Shown here: positions 28,100 to 37,134 of the stretch, piece by piece | How the letters are laid out: each line of letters begins with the position of its first letter | Numbering within the stretch: position 1 is the stretch's first letter | NCBI GenBank assembly: GCA_030693705.1 | Contig: JAUYAB010000041.1 | Location: forward strand, 184,949 to 248,948 | Source: Ignavibacteria bacterium | GTDB lineage: Bacteria > Bacteroidota > Ignavibacteria > Ignavibacteriales > Ignavibacteriaceae | Reading direction: 5' to 3' | Length of the DNA: 64,000 bases | Position numbers and translations under genes: made by a program | Notes under the pieces: generated by a model | The model's input: the letters and a program-made list of their open reading frames with translations, nothing else | Told to the model about the DNA's origin: nothing | The model's database searches: none

Positions 28100-28792
28100 A
28101 AATAAAATAAATGCTTTACTTTAAAATGTGTAAAGAATTTGGGAGTCCGGTTAAGCTTTGGAATTCATTTGGTTGAATGCGTTGAAGCAATAACTTTCTA
28201 CAATTTACACAGAGTATTTTACAGACCCGCTGCATTTTACAATTCCCGATCTCATTCTGATTTGTAAACTGGAGTGGCCAAAACCAAAGGTTTATTCTGT
28301 AGACGGGGCATACCCTGTCTTTACTAAAAACCTTGAGAATAGCCCAAAAACGAAGATATTCTTGGTTTAAACCACCAATTATCACAGCTCAGACCGGCAT
28401 CCCTCTCGTTTTAACCGACACCAATTCTGTCTCACCCGGGACAGATCTCACTTCAATATACAACAAGGCTAACTCTTTTTATAATATTGTCTAAGTTTTT
28501 GTTTTTAGTGTCAAGACTTTTTTTACTTTTCACTTTATACTTTCAACTTTTTACTTGCGGCTTGCCGCGCTGTGATATGTTATGTTAAGGAAGAATAGTA
28601 TTTCAAAATTAATTCAAACCTCATATCCAACCGGTTACACCTTTCATCCAAATCAAATTGATCTATACGTTTAATAATTCGAATTTAGCCGGGTAATTAA
28701 AATTAAAAGAACTGTTGTTTTGTTGCACCGACCTCTTGGCGTGAAAAATGAAATTGTTCCAAAATAGTTAAGTATCAATAATAGGAGTGAAA
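28100..28792. other. Gene-free spacer with short repeats
   Basis: Nearly 700 bases without a supported gene. It holds the GTAGACGGGG palindrome at 28299-28324, a TCTGTC/GACAGA mini-hairpin near 28425-28445, a run of ACTTTTCACTTTATACTTTCAAC words near 28525-28555, and a GCGGCTTGCCGC mini-palindrome. The end must contain the promoter of the DUF5916 gene. Confidence 0.5.
28299..28324. repeat. GTAGAGAC-type palindrome, degenerate copy
   Basis: GTAGACGGGGCAT on the left mirrors ACCCTGTCTTTAC on the right with two mismatches. It matches the arms of the palindromes at 49035-49062 and 57912-57939. Confidence 0.6.
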
Positions 28793-31456
28793 ATGAAAAA
28801 ACTTACTCGTTTAATCCTTTTTTTATTTGTTGGTATACCGCATTTATTATTCTCTTCGGGAAACACGCCAACAAATAAACTTGTTGCCGTTAGACTAACT
28901 GAAAAAATTTCAATTGACGGTATATTATCCGAAGATATTTGGAAACGCCAGGGATATACTGAGTTGCTTCAACAAGAACCCAATCAAGGTGAAAAACCAA
29001 CACAAGAGTCGGAAGTGTGGGTGGCATATGATGATGATGCTATTTATTTTGCCGCAAAATATTATGATGCAAATCCCGATTCAATTTTAGCACGACTTGT
29101 CCGCCGCGATTTTGTATGGGGTGATCCTTCCGACGGTACTGTGCTTTATATTGATTCATACGGTGATAAAAGAAGCGGATATTTTTTCTATGTTAACGCC
29201 GCTGGGACGCTTGCCGATGGATTATTGGAGAATGATAATAAACAGACTGATCTTTCATGGGACGCTGTTTGGGAAGGCGTTCCTCATATCGATAAAGATG
29301 GATGGTCGGTTGAAATGAGAATTCCTTATTCACAACTCCGGTTTAAACCAGGCGAAACACAAGTGTGGGGAATTAACGTTGAACGTTTCATCAGCCGCAC
29401 AGCGGAAACAGATATGATCGCATATACACCGCGTAATGAAAATGGATTTGCTTCCCGGTTCCCGGAATTAGTTGGAATTCAGGGAATCACTCCTCCCACT
29501 CGTCTTGAAATATTACCATATGTAACAGGAAAAGCTGAGTACGTTGGAAATGATCCAAACAATCCGTTTAATCCGGGACATAAATATCTTCCGGGTTTTG
29601 GTTTGGATGTAAGAGCGGGGTTAGGAAGTAGTCTTACGCTTAATGGAACTATTAATCCCGATTTTGGTCAAGTAGAAGTTGACCCTGCAGTAGTAAACTT
29701 AACAGATGTTGAAACAGCATTTCAGGAAAAACGACCATTCTTTACAGAGGGTGTTAACATTTTTCGATTCGGAAACGGCGGCACAAATAATAATTGGAAC
29801 TTCAATTGGCCCGGTGCAAATATATTTTATAGTAGAAGAATCGGTCGGGCTCCACAAGGAAGCTTACCGGCTAACGACTATGCGGATGTTCCCAATGGAA
29901 CACACATTCTTGGCGCCGCAAAAATTTCCGGAAGAATTTTAAACGATTGGCAGATAGGTACCATTCAGTCACTAACTCGCCGTGAGTTTGCGGATATTGA
30001 TTTGAGTGGTCAACGTTCAAGTACAGAAGTAGAACCCCTTTCTTACTACGGTGTATTTAGAATCAGAAAAGATTTCAACGAAGGGCAGCAAGGATTTGGA
30101 GTGCTTTCTACAGTAACAAACCGATTCTTTAAAGATTCTAATCTGAAAAATAACCTTAATAAGGATGCACTTGTAGCTGGAGTTGATGGTTGGACATTTT
30201 TAGATAACGAGAGAACCTATGTACTAACAGGATGGTCTGCCATATCGCGTGTAAGTGGAGAGAAGAATAGAATGATTGCCTTACAAAAAGGAGCAGGGCA
30301 TTATTTTCAGCGCCCGGATGCCCAACATCTAAGCATAGATAGTTCGGCAACATCTTTAACAGGTTATGCCGGTCGTTTGATGTTAAACAAAAACCGGGGG
30401 CAATTTACAATAAATGCTGCTGTAGGCTGGTTGAGTCCTGAATTTGAAGTAAACGATTTGGGTTATGGTTCATACAGCGATTTGATCAACATGCATTTTG
30501 CTGCGAGCTATAGATTTACTCAACCCACAAAGTTTTATCAAAATGCAGGCATTAATGCCGCCACATTTGGAAGTTTTGATTTTGGCGGTAATAAAACCGG
30601 GCAAGGATATTTTATAGGTAGTTATATTACATTCGCAGATCTTTCGGGAGGAAACTTTTCCTTCAGCTATAACCCTGAGTCTTATAATGCCCGGCGTACA
30701 AGAGGTGGACCTTTAACTCTTAATCCGGTTAGCCGTTCATATAATCTCTTTTTAAATAGTGATAATAGAGAAAGATGGGTTTTTAATGTAGGCGGAAATC
30801 TTAATTATGGTGATAATCTAAACAGCAAAGAAATTTTCGTAAACGTTGAGGTTAAAGTTACCCCAACGTTAACAATTCAAATCGGTCCTGATATTGCTAA
30901 AGAAACCTATAATGCACAGTGGATTGGCGCTTACACAGACGCAACGGCACAAGAAACATTTGGTAGACGATATCTTTTTGCACGTCTTGAACAAACAACT
31001 TTTGCTGCGGACATCCGGGCAGACTGGATTATAAGTCCGACATTAAGTTTACAAGTTTATATGCAGCCGCTTATCGTTTCAGGTAAATACAATCAATTTA
31101 AAGCATTACAAAAATCAAAATCATATAATTTCTTAAATTATGGTGATAATGGTTCAACATTGGTTGTGAATACATCGCCGTCGGGAGATATTGATTCTTA
31201 TACTCTTGATCCGGATGGAACCGGTTCAGCAAGCGAACGCACGATTGGGAATCCCGACTTTAATTATTTATCACTCCGCGGCAGCGCCGTATTGCGATGG
31301 GAATATTTAGCCGGTTCAACACTCTATTTTGTCTGGACTCAAAACCGGCAAGATGTAGAACCTAACGGAGAGTTTAATTTCAAACATTCAATGAACAGTC
31401 TTGTTGACTTGAGATCCGATAATATTTTCTTAATAAAATTATCGTACTGGATATAA
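28793..31456 (+). CDS. DUF5916 protein: CBM9-like domain plus outer-membrane barrel
   Basis: I take ATG 28793, with TAGGAG ending 5 bases upstream, over the in-frame GTG at 28787; this gives 887 aa. After a signal peptide (~20 residues), residues ~30-215 form the carbohydrate-binding-family-9-like domain (ISIDGILSEDIWKRQGY, VAYDDDAIYFAAKYYD, GWSVEMRIPYSQLRF). The remainder is the DUF5916 barrel (LNGTINPDFGQVEVDPAVVNLTDVE, EKRPFFTEG, IFYSRRIGR). The DFGQVE.DP...N...E..F.EKRPFF block is diagnostic. These proteins sit in the outer membrane of Bacteroidota; a role in uptake of a surface substrate is inferred, not shown. Confidence 0.9.
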   Translation: MKKLTRLILFLFVGIPHLLFSSGNTPTNKLVAVRLTEKISIDGILSEDIWKRQGYTELLQQEPNQGEKPTQESEVWVAYDDDAIYFAAKYYDANPDSILARLVRRDFVWGDPSDGTVLYIDSYGDKRSGYFFYVNAAGTLADGLLENDNKQTDLSWDAVWEGVPHIDKDGWSVEMRIPYSQLRFKPGETQVWGINVERFISRTAETDMIAYTPRNENGFASRFPELVGIQGITPPTRLEILPYVTGKAEYVGNDPNNPFNPGHKYLPGFGLDVRAGLGSSLTLNGTINPDFGQVEVDPAVVNLTDVETAFQEKRPFFTEGVNIFRFGNGGTNNNWNFNWPGANIFYSRRIGRAPQGSLPANDYADVPNGTHILGAAKISGRILNDWQIGTIQSLTRREFADIDLSGQRSSTEVEPLSYYGVFRIRKDFNEGQQGFGVLSTVTNRFFKDSNLKNNLNKDALVAGVDGWTFLDNERTYVLTGWSAISRVSGEKNRMIALQKGAGHYFQRPDAQHLSIDSSATSLTGYAGRLMLNKNRGQFTINAAVGWLSPEFEVNDLGYGSYSDLINMHFAASYRFTQPTKFYQNAGINAATFGSFDFGGNKTGQGYFIGSYITFADLSGGNFSFSYNPESYNARRTRGGPLTLNPVSRSYNLFLNSDNRERWVFNVGGNLNYGDNLNSKEIFVNVEVKVTPTLTIQIGPDIAKETYNAQWIGAYTDATAQETFGRRYLFARLEQTTFAADIRADWIISPTLSLQVYMQPLIVSGKYNQFKALQKSKSYNFLNYGDNGSTLVVNTSPSGDIDSYTLDPDGTGSASERTIGNPDFNYLSLRGSAVLRWEYLAGSTLYFVWTQNRQDVEPNGEFNFKHSMNSLVDLRSDNIFLIKLSYWI

Positions 31457-31665
31457 GCGCTTGTTGGCAAAGAAGGGAAATCATTGAGCTTACTGAAAAA
31501 GTAAATCACAAGCGCATAGCGCGAATTCTTCCAAAGAGAAAAATAAACTAAACATTTATTTTTCTCTTTATACAAAACTTTGCAGAAATTCCAATTTGGA
31601 TAAAAGTGTCCGACCAATTAAATTGATTTCATATTTATAAAGATATCTATAATTGATTTGGAAAC

Positions 31666-33012
31666 ATGATGAGCAAATTTAGTTTTGTTATTAAACGAAG
31701 CGGAGCTATCGTTCCGTTCAATGCCGACCGTATTGCAAACGTTATTTACAGAGCCGCGGTTTCCGTTGGCGGACGCGATAAAGAAAAAGCCGTCGAACTG
31801 GCGAAGAATGTTATCGCTCATATGGAAAAACAATTTGCAGAAGATTACAAACCCCATGTTGAAGAAATTCAAGATATTGTTGAAAAGGTTTTGATTGAAA
31901 ACGGTCATGCTAAAGTTGCAAAGGAGTTTATTCTTTACCGCCAACAATCTTCGCAAAGAAGACAGTTTGACTCACGACATTTTTCAAAACCTTTGGAAAA
32001 TATTCCGTGGGGCAAAGTGTGGCATTCACTTGATTGGGCAGTTTCACATAATCTTCATACGGTTGCATCGCTAAACGAGCGGATCAAAAAAGGAGACTTT
32101 CCGCAGATAGTGCATGAATCTGAAACTGCTTACGAAACGCAGCTTGATACCGCCGCGGAACTGATAAAAGAAAGAAGCGGCGAACTGAAAATGGTGATGG
32201 TAAGCGGTCCTTCTTCATCGGGTAAAACTACAACTACCTATAAACTTGAACAACGTTTGAAAAAAGAAGGAATGCGATTCGTTCCCCTAATCGTTGATAA
32301 TTATTTTTTCGATCTGGAACTTCATCCGAAAGATGAATTCGGTGATTATGATTTTGAAACTCCGCAATCGCTTGATCTTGATTTAATAAATAAGCATCTT
32401 AAACAACTTGCCGATGGCGAAGAAGTAAAAATTCCTTATTATGATTTTAAAGAAGGGAAAGGGTATCCCGACCGCACTCCGATTCAACTTCACGAAAACG
32501 AAGTCCTATTGATTGATAGTTTGTACGGATTATATCCTGAATTCAGCCAAGGAATTCCCGCAGCACAAAAATTTAAACTCTATTTAGAACCGCTTCTTCA
32601 AATGAAAAACAGTGAAGGCAATTATTTGCGTTGGACAGATCTTCGTTTGATCCGACGTATGCTGCGCGATTCGGTTCACCGTGCGTACAAACCGGAACAG
32701 ACGCTGCTGCACTGGCATTACGTTCGCTCGGCAGAAAAGAGAAATATACTTCCCTACTCAAGCACCGCAGATTATATTGTTAATACATCAATGGCATATG
32801 AAGTGCCGCTTTACCGTCCGAAACTCTTAACAGAGTTTACGGAATGGGAAAAGAAATATGCAGGCGATCCATTACGCGAAGACGCTTACATCCGTGCAGT
32901 TCGTGTAAAGAAAATGCTTGAAGAAGTTGATCCGATTGAAGACGATTCGCCTGTCCCTGGAGACTCTGTGCTGCGCGAATTTATTGGCGGCAGCACTACT
33001 AACGTTCATTGA
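31666..33012 (+). CDS. ATP-cone / uridine-kinase-like fusion (nucleoside kinase)
   Basis: The 448-aa protein has residues ~1-95 as an ATP-cone (VIKRSGAIVPFNADRIANVIYRAA, then VEKVLIENGHAKVAKEFILYR), the nucleotide-sensing module of ribonucleotide reductase and NrdR. Residues ~170-400 are a P-loop kinase of the uridine kinase/phosphoribulokinase family: GPSSSGKTT at 181-189, LIVDNYFF, PQSLDLDLI, KIPYYDFKEG, LLIDSLYG. The predicted activity is phosphorylation of a nucleoside or similar metabolite, with ATP/dATP sensed by the cone; both are inference. It is transcribed alone and ends in an inverted repeat. Confidence 0.85.
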   Translation: MMSKFSFVIKRSGAIVPFNADRIANVIYRAAVSVGGRDKEKAVELAKNVIAHMEKQFAEDYKPHVEEIQDIVEKVLIENGHAKVAKEFILYRQQSSQRRQFDSRHFSKPLENIPWGKVWHSLDWAVSHNLHTVASLNERIKKGDFPQIVHESETAYETQLDTAAELIKERSGELKMVMVSGPSSSGKTTTTYKLEQRLKKEGMRFVPLIVDNYFFDLELHPKDEFGDYDFETPQSLDLDLINKHLKQLADGEEVKIPYYDFKEGKGYPDRTPIQLHENEVLLIDSLYGLYPEFSQGIPAAQKFKLYLEPLLQMKNSEGNYLRWTDLRLIRRMLRDSVHRAYKPEQTLLHWHYVRSAEKRNILPYSSTADYIVNTSMAYEVPLYRPKLLTEFTEWEKKYAGDPLREDAYIRAVRVKKMLEEVDPIEDDSPVPGDSVLREFIGGSTTNVH

Positions 33013-33020
33013 ATTTTTTT

Positions 33021-33101
33021 CTTAGTGTTTCTTTGTGTTCTTAGTTTCTTAGTGGTGAAAAAATTACCACTGAGACACTGAGGGCACATAGATGCACTTA
33101 G
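33021..33101. repeat. 81-bp imperfect inverted repeat, CTTAGTGTTTC family
   Basis: CTTAGTGTTTCTTTG...CTTAGTGGT (33021-33056) faces ACCACTGAGACACTGAG...CACTTAG (33066-33101). The two 36-base arms pair at roughly three quarters of positions around a 9-base loop. It sits between convergent genes and may serve as terminator. Confidence 0.7.
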
Positions 33102-33153
33102 AATTCAATAAAAATCAAATCCAAGTGAACTCCTAATTCCTAATTCTCAATTC

Positions 33154-33672
33154 CTAATTCTTGAAGTCATCGTACCAAAACGGTTTTGTCTTTAGCTCAT
33201 CGAAATGAAGAATTGATTTGAACAAAGGAATTTCATCTGCGGTGAGGTGCGGAAGTATTGTTGTAGGAAGAACAGTAATTCGTTTTGAAGATAAAATTTT
33301 GATCAGCATTTCTTCCGTAAGAAAATTTATTCGCCGCAATTCATTAAAAACAAAAATGAGATCGAAGATATTTGTTCTACCTGAATCAAACTCCGTTAAA
33401 ATTCTCTCCGCAAACGGCTGAAGATATTCTATTGGAACAGAATCAATTGAGTAATAGAGTTCCGCCGCTTTTCTTCTCCCGTCTTTTTGCTGCTTTGAAA
33501 TAAAGAAAAGAAAAAACTCTCCGCGTTTCATAGCGTTTAGCTTTTCCCGGAATTCCTCTTTTTTAATTTGAGAAAAATGGAAGAAAATATCAGAAGGATA
33601 GTGAAGGCTTTTCAGAAAGCCGTATCCTTTTTCATCGATCTTTTTTACGCGGCAGAAATCAAGTGGTTCCAT
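33154..33672 (-). CDS. Protein with N-terminal cold-shock-type domain
   Basis: In this 172-aa protein, residues ~5-70 show a cold-shock fold: CRVKKIDEKGYGFLKSLHYPSDIFFHFSQI, with RNP-like KGYGFL and DIFFHFS blocks, but with an unusual 10-residue loop content. The remaining ~100 residues are helical and unlike known families. It probably binds RNA or single-stranded DNA. The start is the ATG at 33672. It is in the same direction as the Spy-like gene upstream, about 150 bp apart. Confidence 0.75.
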   Translation of the reverse strand: MEPLDFCRVKKIDEKGYGFLKSLHYPSDIFFHFSQIKKEEFREKLNAMKRGEFFLFFISKQQKDGRRKAAELYYSIDSVPIEYLQPFAERILTEFDSGRTNIFDLIFVFNELRRINFLTEEMLIKILSSKRITVLPTTILPHLTADEIPLFKSILHFDELKTKPFWYDDFKN

Positions 33673-33709
33673 TAAATATTTTTGACTTTATTGTAAATAT
33701 AAATTGATT

Positions 33710-33850
33710 TCAAATTATTTTTTCAAACTCATTTTTCTGATCCTCATTTAGAATTTTCATTCTACTCTCATCTTCTTCTTTTTTAATTCTTTCTTTCTCA
33801 ATTTCAATTGTATCGGGATCAGGATTCAATCTTTTTCTTAATGGTTTCAT
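33710..33850 (-). CDS. Small 46-aa reading frame overlapping the end of the Spy-like gene
   Basis: From ATG 33850 a different frame encodes MKPLRKRLNPDPDTIEIEK and onward, ending RMKILNEDQKNEFEKII. The DPDT block and the terminal LxxxQKxxF pattern resemble the parent Spy-like protein (KDPDTNVAKIKSEE, CTPAQKEKL). It may be a decayed tandem copy, a frame-shifted continuation of the gene, or chance. No good ribosome site is seen. Low confidence. Confidence 0.3.
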   Translation of the reverse strand: MKPLRKRLNPDPDTIEIEKERIKKEEDESRMKILNEDQKNEFEKII

Positions 33851-34325
33851 CTTTCGAAGGTTTACGTCCAAATAATTCTACTAAAATCGGTTTAAGTTTT
33901 TCTTTCTGAGCGGGAGTGCAAATTGCCGACAATTCTTTAAAGTGATTAAATCGGATCAATCCCACTTTAGTCTGCAAATTCCCAATCTCTTCTGACTTTA
34001 TTTTTGCCACATTCGTATCGGGATCCTTACTAAACAATTCTTCGGCAAGCTGCTTCTTTAATAAATCAAGACTATCGTTAAATTTTTTCGATTGGTCAAG
34101 CTTGTCAGTGCGAATTTTCTCCAACTGCTTTGTTTGTTCCTCATCTAAATCAATAGCTTTTTTCATCAGATTAACGGATTCTGATTGTCGTCTCCTCTCA
34201 ACCCCCGGTTGCGGTTCATCTCTTTTTGCCGTCTGTATCCAAATAATGGAAACGGTTGCACAATTAACAACCAGAAGGACAATTATTAAGAGATTTTTTA
34301 GTTTGTTTTGATTTATTAAGTCCAT
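33819..34325 (-). CDS. Spy/CpxP-family periplasmic protein (heavy-metal sensor type)
   Basis: The 168-aa product has an N-terminal membrane anchor (residues ~9-30), then an all-helical domain. It shows the LTxxQ-type signature twice: LDEEQTKQLEKIRTD and CTPAQKEKLKPILVELF. This is the family plan of Spy/CpxP/CnrX periplasmic chaperones and metal sensors. It is encoded divergently from the metal-efflux genes at 35.4-41.4 kb, about 1.1 kb away. It could sense envelope stress or metals and feed a sigma factor not present in the window. Overlap with a short frame at its 3' end is noted separately. Confidence 0.78.
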   Translation of the reverse strand: MDLINQNKLKNLLIIVLLVVNCATVSIIWIQTAKRDEPQPGVERRRQSESVNLMKKAIDLDEEQTKQLEKIRTDKLDQSKKFNDSLDLLKKQLAEELFSKDPDTNVAKIKSEEIGNLQTKVGLIRFNHFKELSAICTPAQKEKLKPILVELFGRKPSKDETIKKKIES

Positions 34326-34336
34326 TTCCTTCTCAC

Positions 34337-34465
34337 TTAAAAATTATTCTGAGATTGATCTATCTGAAAATCCGATTTCAATTCCATAACCGGTTTCTCC
34401 CGCAAAGCCACACTACTCTTCGATTCAAAATTATACACCAGAGTAATTAATTCGAGATCTTCCAT
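34337..34465 (-). CDS. Small 42-aa reading frame upstream of the Spy-like gene
   Basis: MEDLELITLVYNFESKSSV and onward, ending DQSQNNF, preceded immediately by an in-frame TGA. It stops 11 bases before the Spy-like start and could be translationally linked. I do not recognise it. It may be chance, although the VYNF stretch resembles barrel strands. Confidence 0.25.
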   Translation of the reverse strand: MEDLELITLVYNFESKSSVALREKPVMELKSDFQIDQSQNNF

Positions 34466-35422
34466 TCAAAAATATTTTGTTTGTAAGAATATTCAACAAC
34501 AAAAAATAGTAAAACTTGCGGTAAGAGTTTTGGAAAAATCTAAGAGTTATTGAGCGAGGTAAATTTTTATAAAGACGCTTTTACACATTCGGAATTCATA
34601 ACTCTCAAAAATCCCATTCTCTGAATCGAACTTTAAGACGATCTATATGGAATACGCCAGGTTTTCATAACCGATGAAGCCCGGTAATAGCCGGCTTCAT
34701 TGCACCCCTTATTGAAATTTTTTAGCTTGCTGTGGCGGAAGCCGCTAAATAGACGCAATTCGTATATCATCTTGGTGATGTTGAACCCAAAGTCGTTTTA
34801 GCCGCTTTTCGGAAACCCATCCCGTATCAAGATGGAATCCAAGAATCGAAAGTCCGATTAGTTACACAGTTTTAATTCACTTTCAAATTTTTTGTTTGGG
34901 AGTTTTTTATTATGTCCTATAAGGAAAGCCTTCGGTATTATTAAAGGCTCGCTCCTCAAGAATTTATTGACCGCAATATTTTCTATCAGGTCATCGGCTA
35001 GATTATAACCCATGCACAAAATTTTCATCTTTTTGAGCGATAAAATGATATGTGTCACGCGGGTGCACGTAAAAATTGGAGTGGATCCATCATTTGAAAA
35101 ATGACACATGTGTGGGGTTAACGATGTGTCTGAGCGGCACATGTTATTTTTTGCACTTAAACAGATTGTAGAGTTTATTGTTTATAAAAATAACATCACG
35201 TTCATTTTTTTTGCTGGATAGGATTTCCAATTTTTCTAATTCGCGGAGCTATCTTGGTTTGGATGTTCCGGGTTTGAGAAGAAGCAAGTAAGGGAATTTG
35301 TGATTAATAATTGTTTTTTGTACATATACCCACAAGCGACTAATCCCAACAGAAAAGAATAAAAAGAGTACGTAAATGATTTTTATTGTTTTGCGATATA
35401 GAAAGCAATAAATTTACACTAC
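34466..35422. other. Gene-free spacer before the metal-efflux operon
   Basis: About 950 bases. A hairpin GAAGCCCGG...CCGGCTTC is near 34676-34698. Repeated GACACATG/GTGTC words are at 35054-35145. A leftward 94-codon frame (34858-35142) has no recognisable protein character. Operon promoters must lie in the last ~200 bases; I could not pick one with confidence. Confidence 0.45.
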
Positions 35423-35764
35423 ATGAAGAAAATATTTCGAAATAATACAACAAGAATTATATCTCTAACCCTTCTCGGTTTTTTCGTTTTTTCGTTTTTA
35501 CACTCAGAGTTAGGGTTTTTGGACTGTGATGCCGATAACCACAACATGCACGACTACTGTGAAATTGTAAAGAATTCAAACACCCACTCAAATATCTTAA
35601 AGGATGAACTCCCGAAACTTGAACTTAACAAGGATATCTGTTTTCATTGTTTTGAAGAAATTGAAGCTCAAGCAGCACAAACTACTTTTGAAATAACGGA
35701 TCATCATCTTACAACAAAACCATTCCCCGATCTCTATCTATTTAACAGAGCTTTTCTGATTTAA
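35423..35764 (+). CDS. Small His/Cys-containing periplasmic protein ahead of metal-efflux genes
   Basis: The 113-aa protein has a signal-peptide-like hydrophobic segment (residues ~12-30). A short domain follows, rich in His, Asp and Cys: DCDADNHNMHDYC and CFHCFEE, with an ending LYLFNRAFLI. Proteins of this size with HYC/CC-type metal-ligand clusters often precede CzcCBA-like operons in Bacteroidota. I infer a metal-binding or regulatory role. It lies 71 bp before the TolC-like gene, in the same direction, probably the first gene of the operon. Confidence 0.6.
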   Translation: MKKIFRNNTTRIISLTLLGFFVFSFLHSELGFLDCDADNHNMHDYCEIVKNSNTHSNILKDELPKLELNKDICFHCFEEIEAQAAQTTFEITDHHLTTKPFPDLYLFNRAFLI

Positions 35765-35835
35765 CCAATCTCTTTTCATTTCGTTAATCCCTTTACGGGA
35801 TAAGTGTATTACATCATAAATTATTTGGAGAAAGT

Positions 35836-37134
35836 ATGTTGAGTTTTGCGAAATCCCGCATTGCGGGAAACAAACTTTTTATTTTGTACGTGGCTTTAGT
35901 GTTATCACTAAACCTTTACGGACAGACTGAAATTAAAGAACTTAGCTTGAACGAAGCTATTGAGATTGGATTGAAGAATAATCCGGAAGTAAAAAGAGCA
36001 ATGGAAAACATTTCAGCTTCTAAAGGAAGATTTTGGAGCGGAATTTCATTACCTCAGCCGGAAGTTGGCGTTAGCTATGAATATGCGCCGGTAAATAGCA
36101 GTTTAAGCAATTACAATGAAAAAACTTTGGCGGTAAGTCAATCCTTCGAGTTCCCAACGAATTACTTTTTGAAAGGCAGCAAATTCAACAAGGAAGAAGA
36201 GGTTGCAGCGTATAAACTAAACTTGGTAGAGCGGAGTGTTATCAATCAGATTAAGACAAATTACTACAAAGCTCTGGCGAAACAATATCAAATAAAATCC
36301 GCTGAAGAGAATCTTGTAATCTCGGAAGACTTTTTTAAGAAGGCGGAGATAAGGCAAAATGTTGGAGAAGGAACGAACCTTGAGAGATTAACCGCAAAGG
36401 TTCAATACACCGAGGCGAGAAATAATCTGGAGGTTGCCAAAAACGAACTTACAACTGCATTTGCCGAACTTAATTACTCACTTGGATTTGGAAAACAGAG
36501 CTATGATTCAAATTTCAGTTTAACAGACTCGCTTGTTTTTGTTGATCATAATATAAGTTTAGTACAAATCTATAAATCATTTGAAGAAACAAATCCGCAG
36601 ATAAAGATTGCCGAATTAGAGTATGGCATTTCATCGGTTGAGAAAAGCCTTGCGTGGTCATCACTTCTGCCGAATATCAATCTTTCATATTTCAAACAAG
36701 CACGAGACGGCGATAATGGATTTTACGGCGCTTCGTTTGGTGTTTCCGTGCCGCTATGGTTTATGTTCGACCAAAGAGGAAAAATTCAAGAAGCGGTTGC
36801 GAATCAATCTATATCTGAATCAGAACTGCAATTGACAAAGAACGAAGTTGTATTGAAACTTAAAAGTGCCTTCACCGATCACGAGAATAATCTTAAACAA
36901 GTAAAACTTTATGTGAACGATATTCTTCCTCAAGCCGAAGAAATTTATAGAACCGCAATAAAAAGTTACGATGCGGGAGAGCTTACATACCTTGAATACC
37001 TTCAAGCGAAACAAACTTTAATAAGCTCGCGGAATAATTACATCAATGCCTTATTCAATCATTATCAATCAGTATTTCGGATTGAAGAAATAGTTGGGCA
37101 AAATATTATTGACAAATCAGAATTGGAGAAATAA
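35836..37134 (+). CDS. TolC-family outer-membrane component of heavy-metal efflux (CusC/CzcC type)
   Basis: The 432-aa protein has a signal segment (~residues 14-30), then two OEP repeats of long helices (LSLNEAIEIGLKNNPEVKRA; LVQIYKSFEETNPQIKIAELEY). The repeats contain barrel strands PEVGVSYEYAP and YGASFGVSVPLWF. It forms the trimeric outer-membrane channel of the tripartite pump. GGAGAAAGT precedes the ATG. The adaptor gene begins immediately after the stop (no gap), so the three pump genes are one transcriptional and probably translationally coupled unit. Confidence 0.88.
   Translation: MLSFAKSRIAGNKLFILYVALVLSLNLYGQTEIKELSLNEAIEIGLKNNPEVKRAMENISASKGRFWSGISLPQPEVGVSYEYAPVNSSLSNYNEKTLAVSQSFEFPTNYFLKGSKFNKEEEVAAYKLNLVERSVINQIKTNYYKALAKQYQIKSAEENLVISEDFFKKAEIRQNVGEGTNLERLTAKVQYTEARNNLEVAKNELTTAFAELNYSLGFGKQSYDSNFSLTDSLVFVDHNISLVQIYKSFEETNPQIKIAELEYGISSVEKSLAWSSLLPNINLSYFKQARDGDNGFYGASFGVSVPLWFMFDQRGKIQEAVANQSISESELQLTKNEVVLKLKSAFTDHENNLKQVKLYVNDILPQAEEIYRTAIKSYDAGELTYLEYLQAKQTLISSRNNYINALFNHYQSVFRIEEIVGQNIIDKSELEK

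Noticed and set aside
28116..28385. Leftward 89-codon frame after the TonB receptor
   Set aside because: Contains the palindrome element and has no recognisable protein character.
34858..35142. Leftward 94-codon frame in the spacer before the efflux operon
   Set aside because: No protein-like pattern or ribosome site that I can support. The GACACATG words hint at old IS debris, but not enough to name one.
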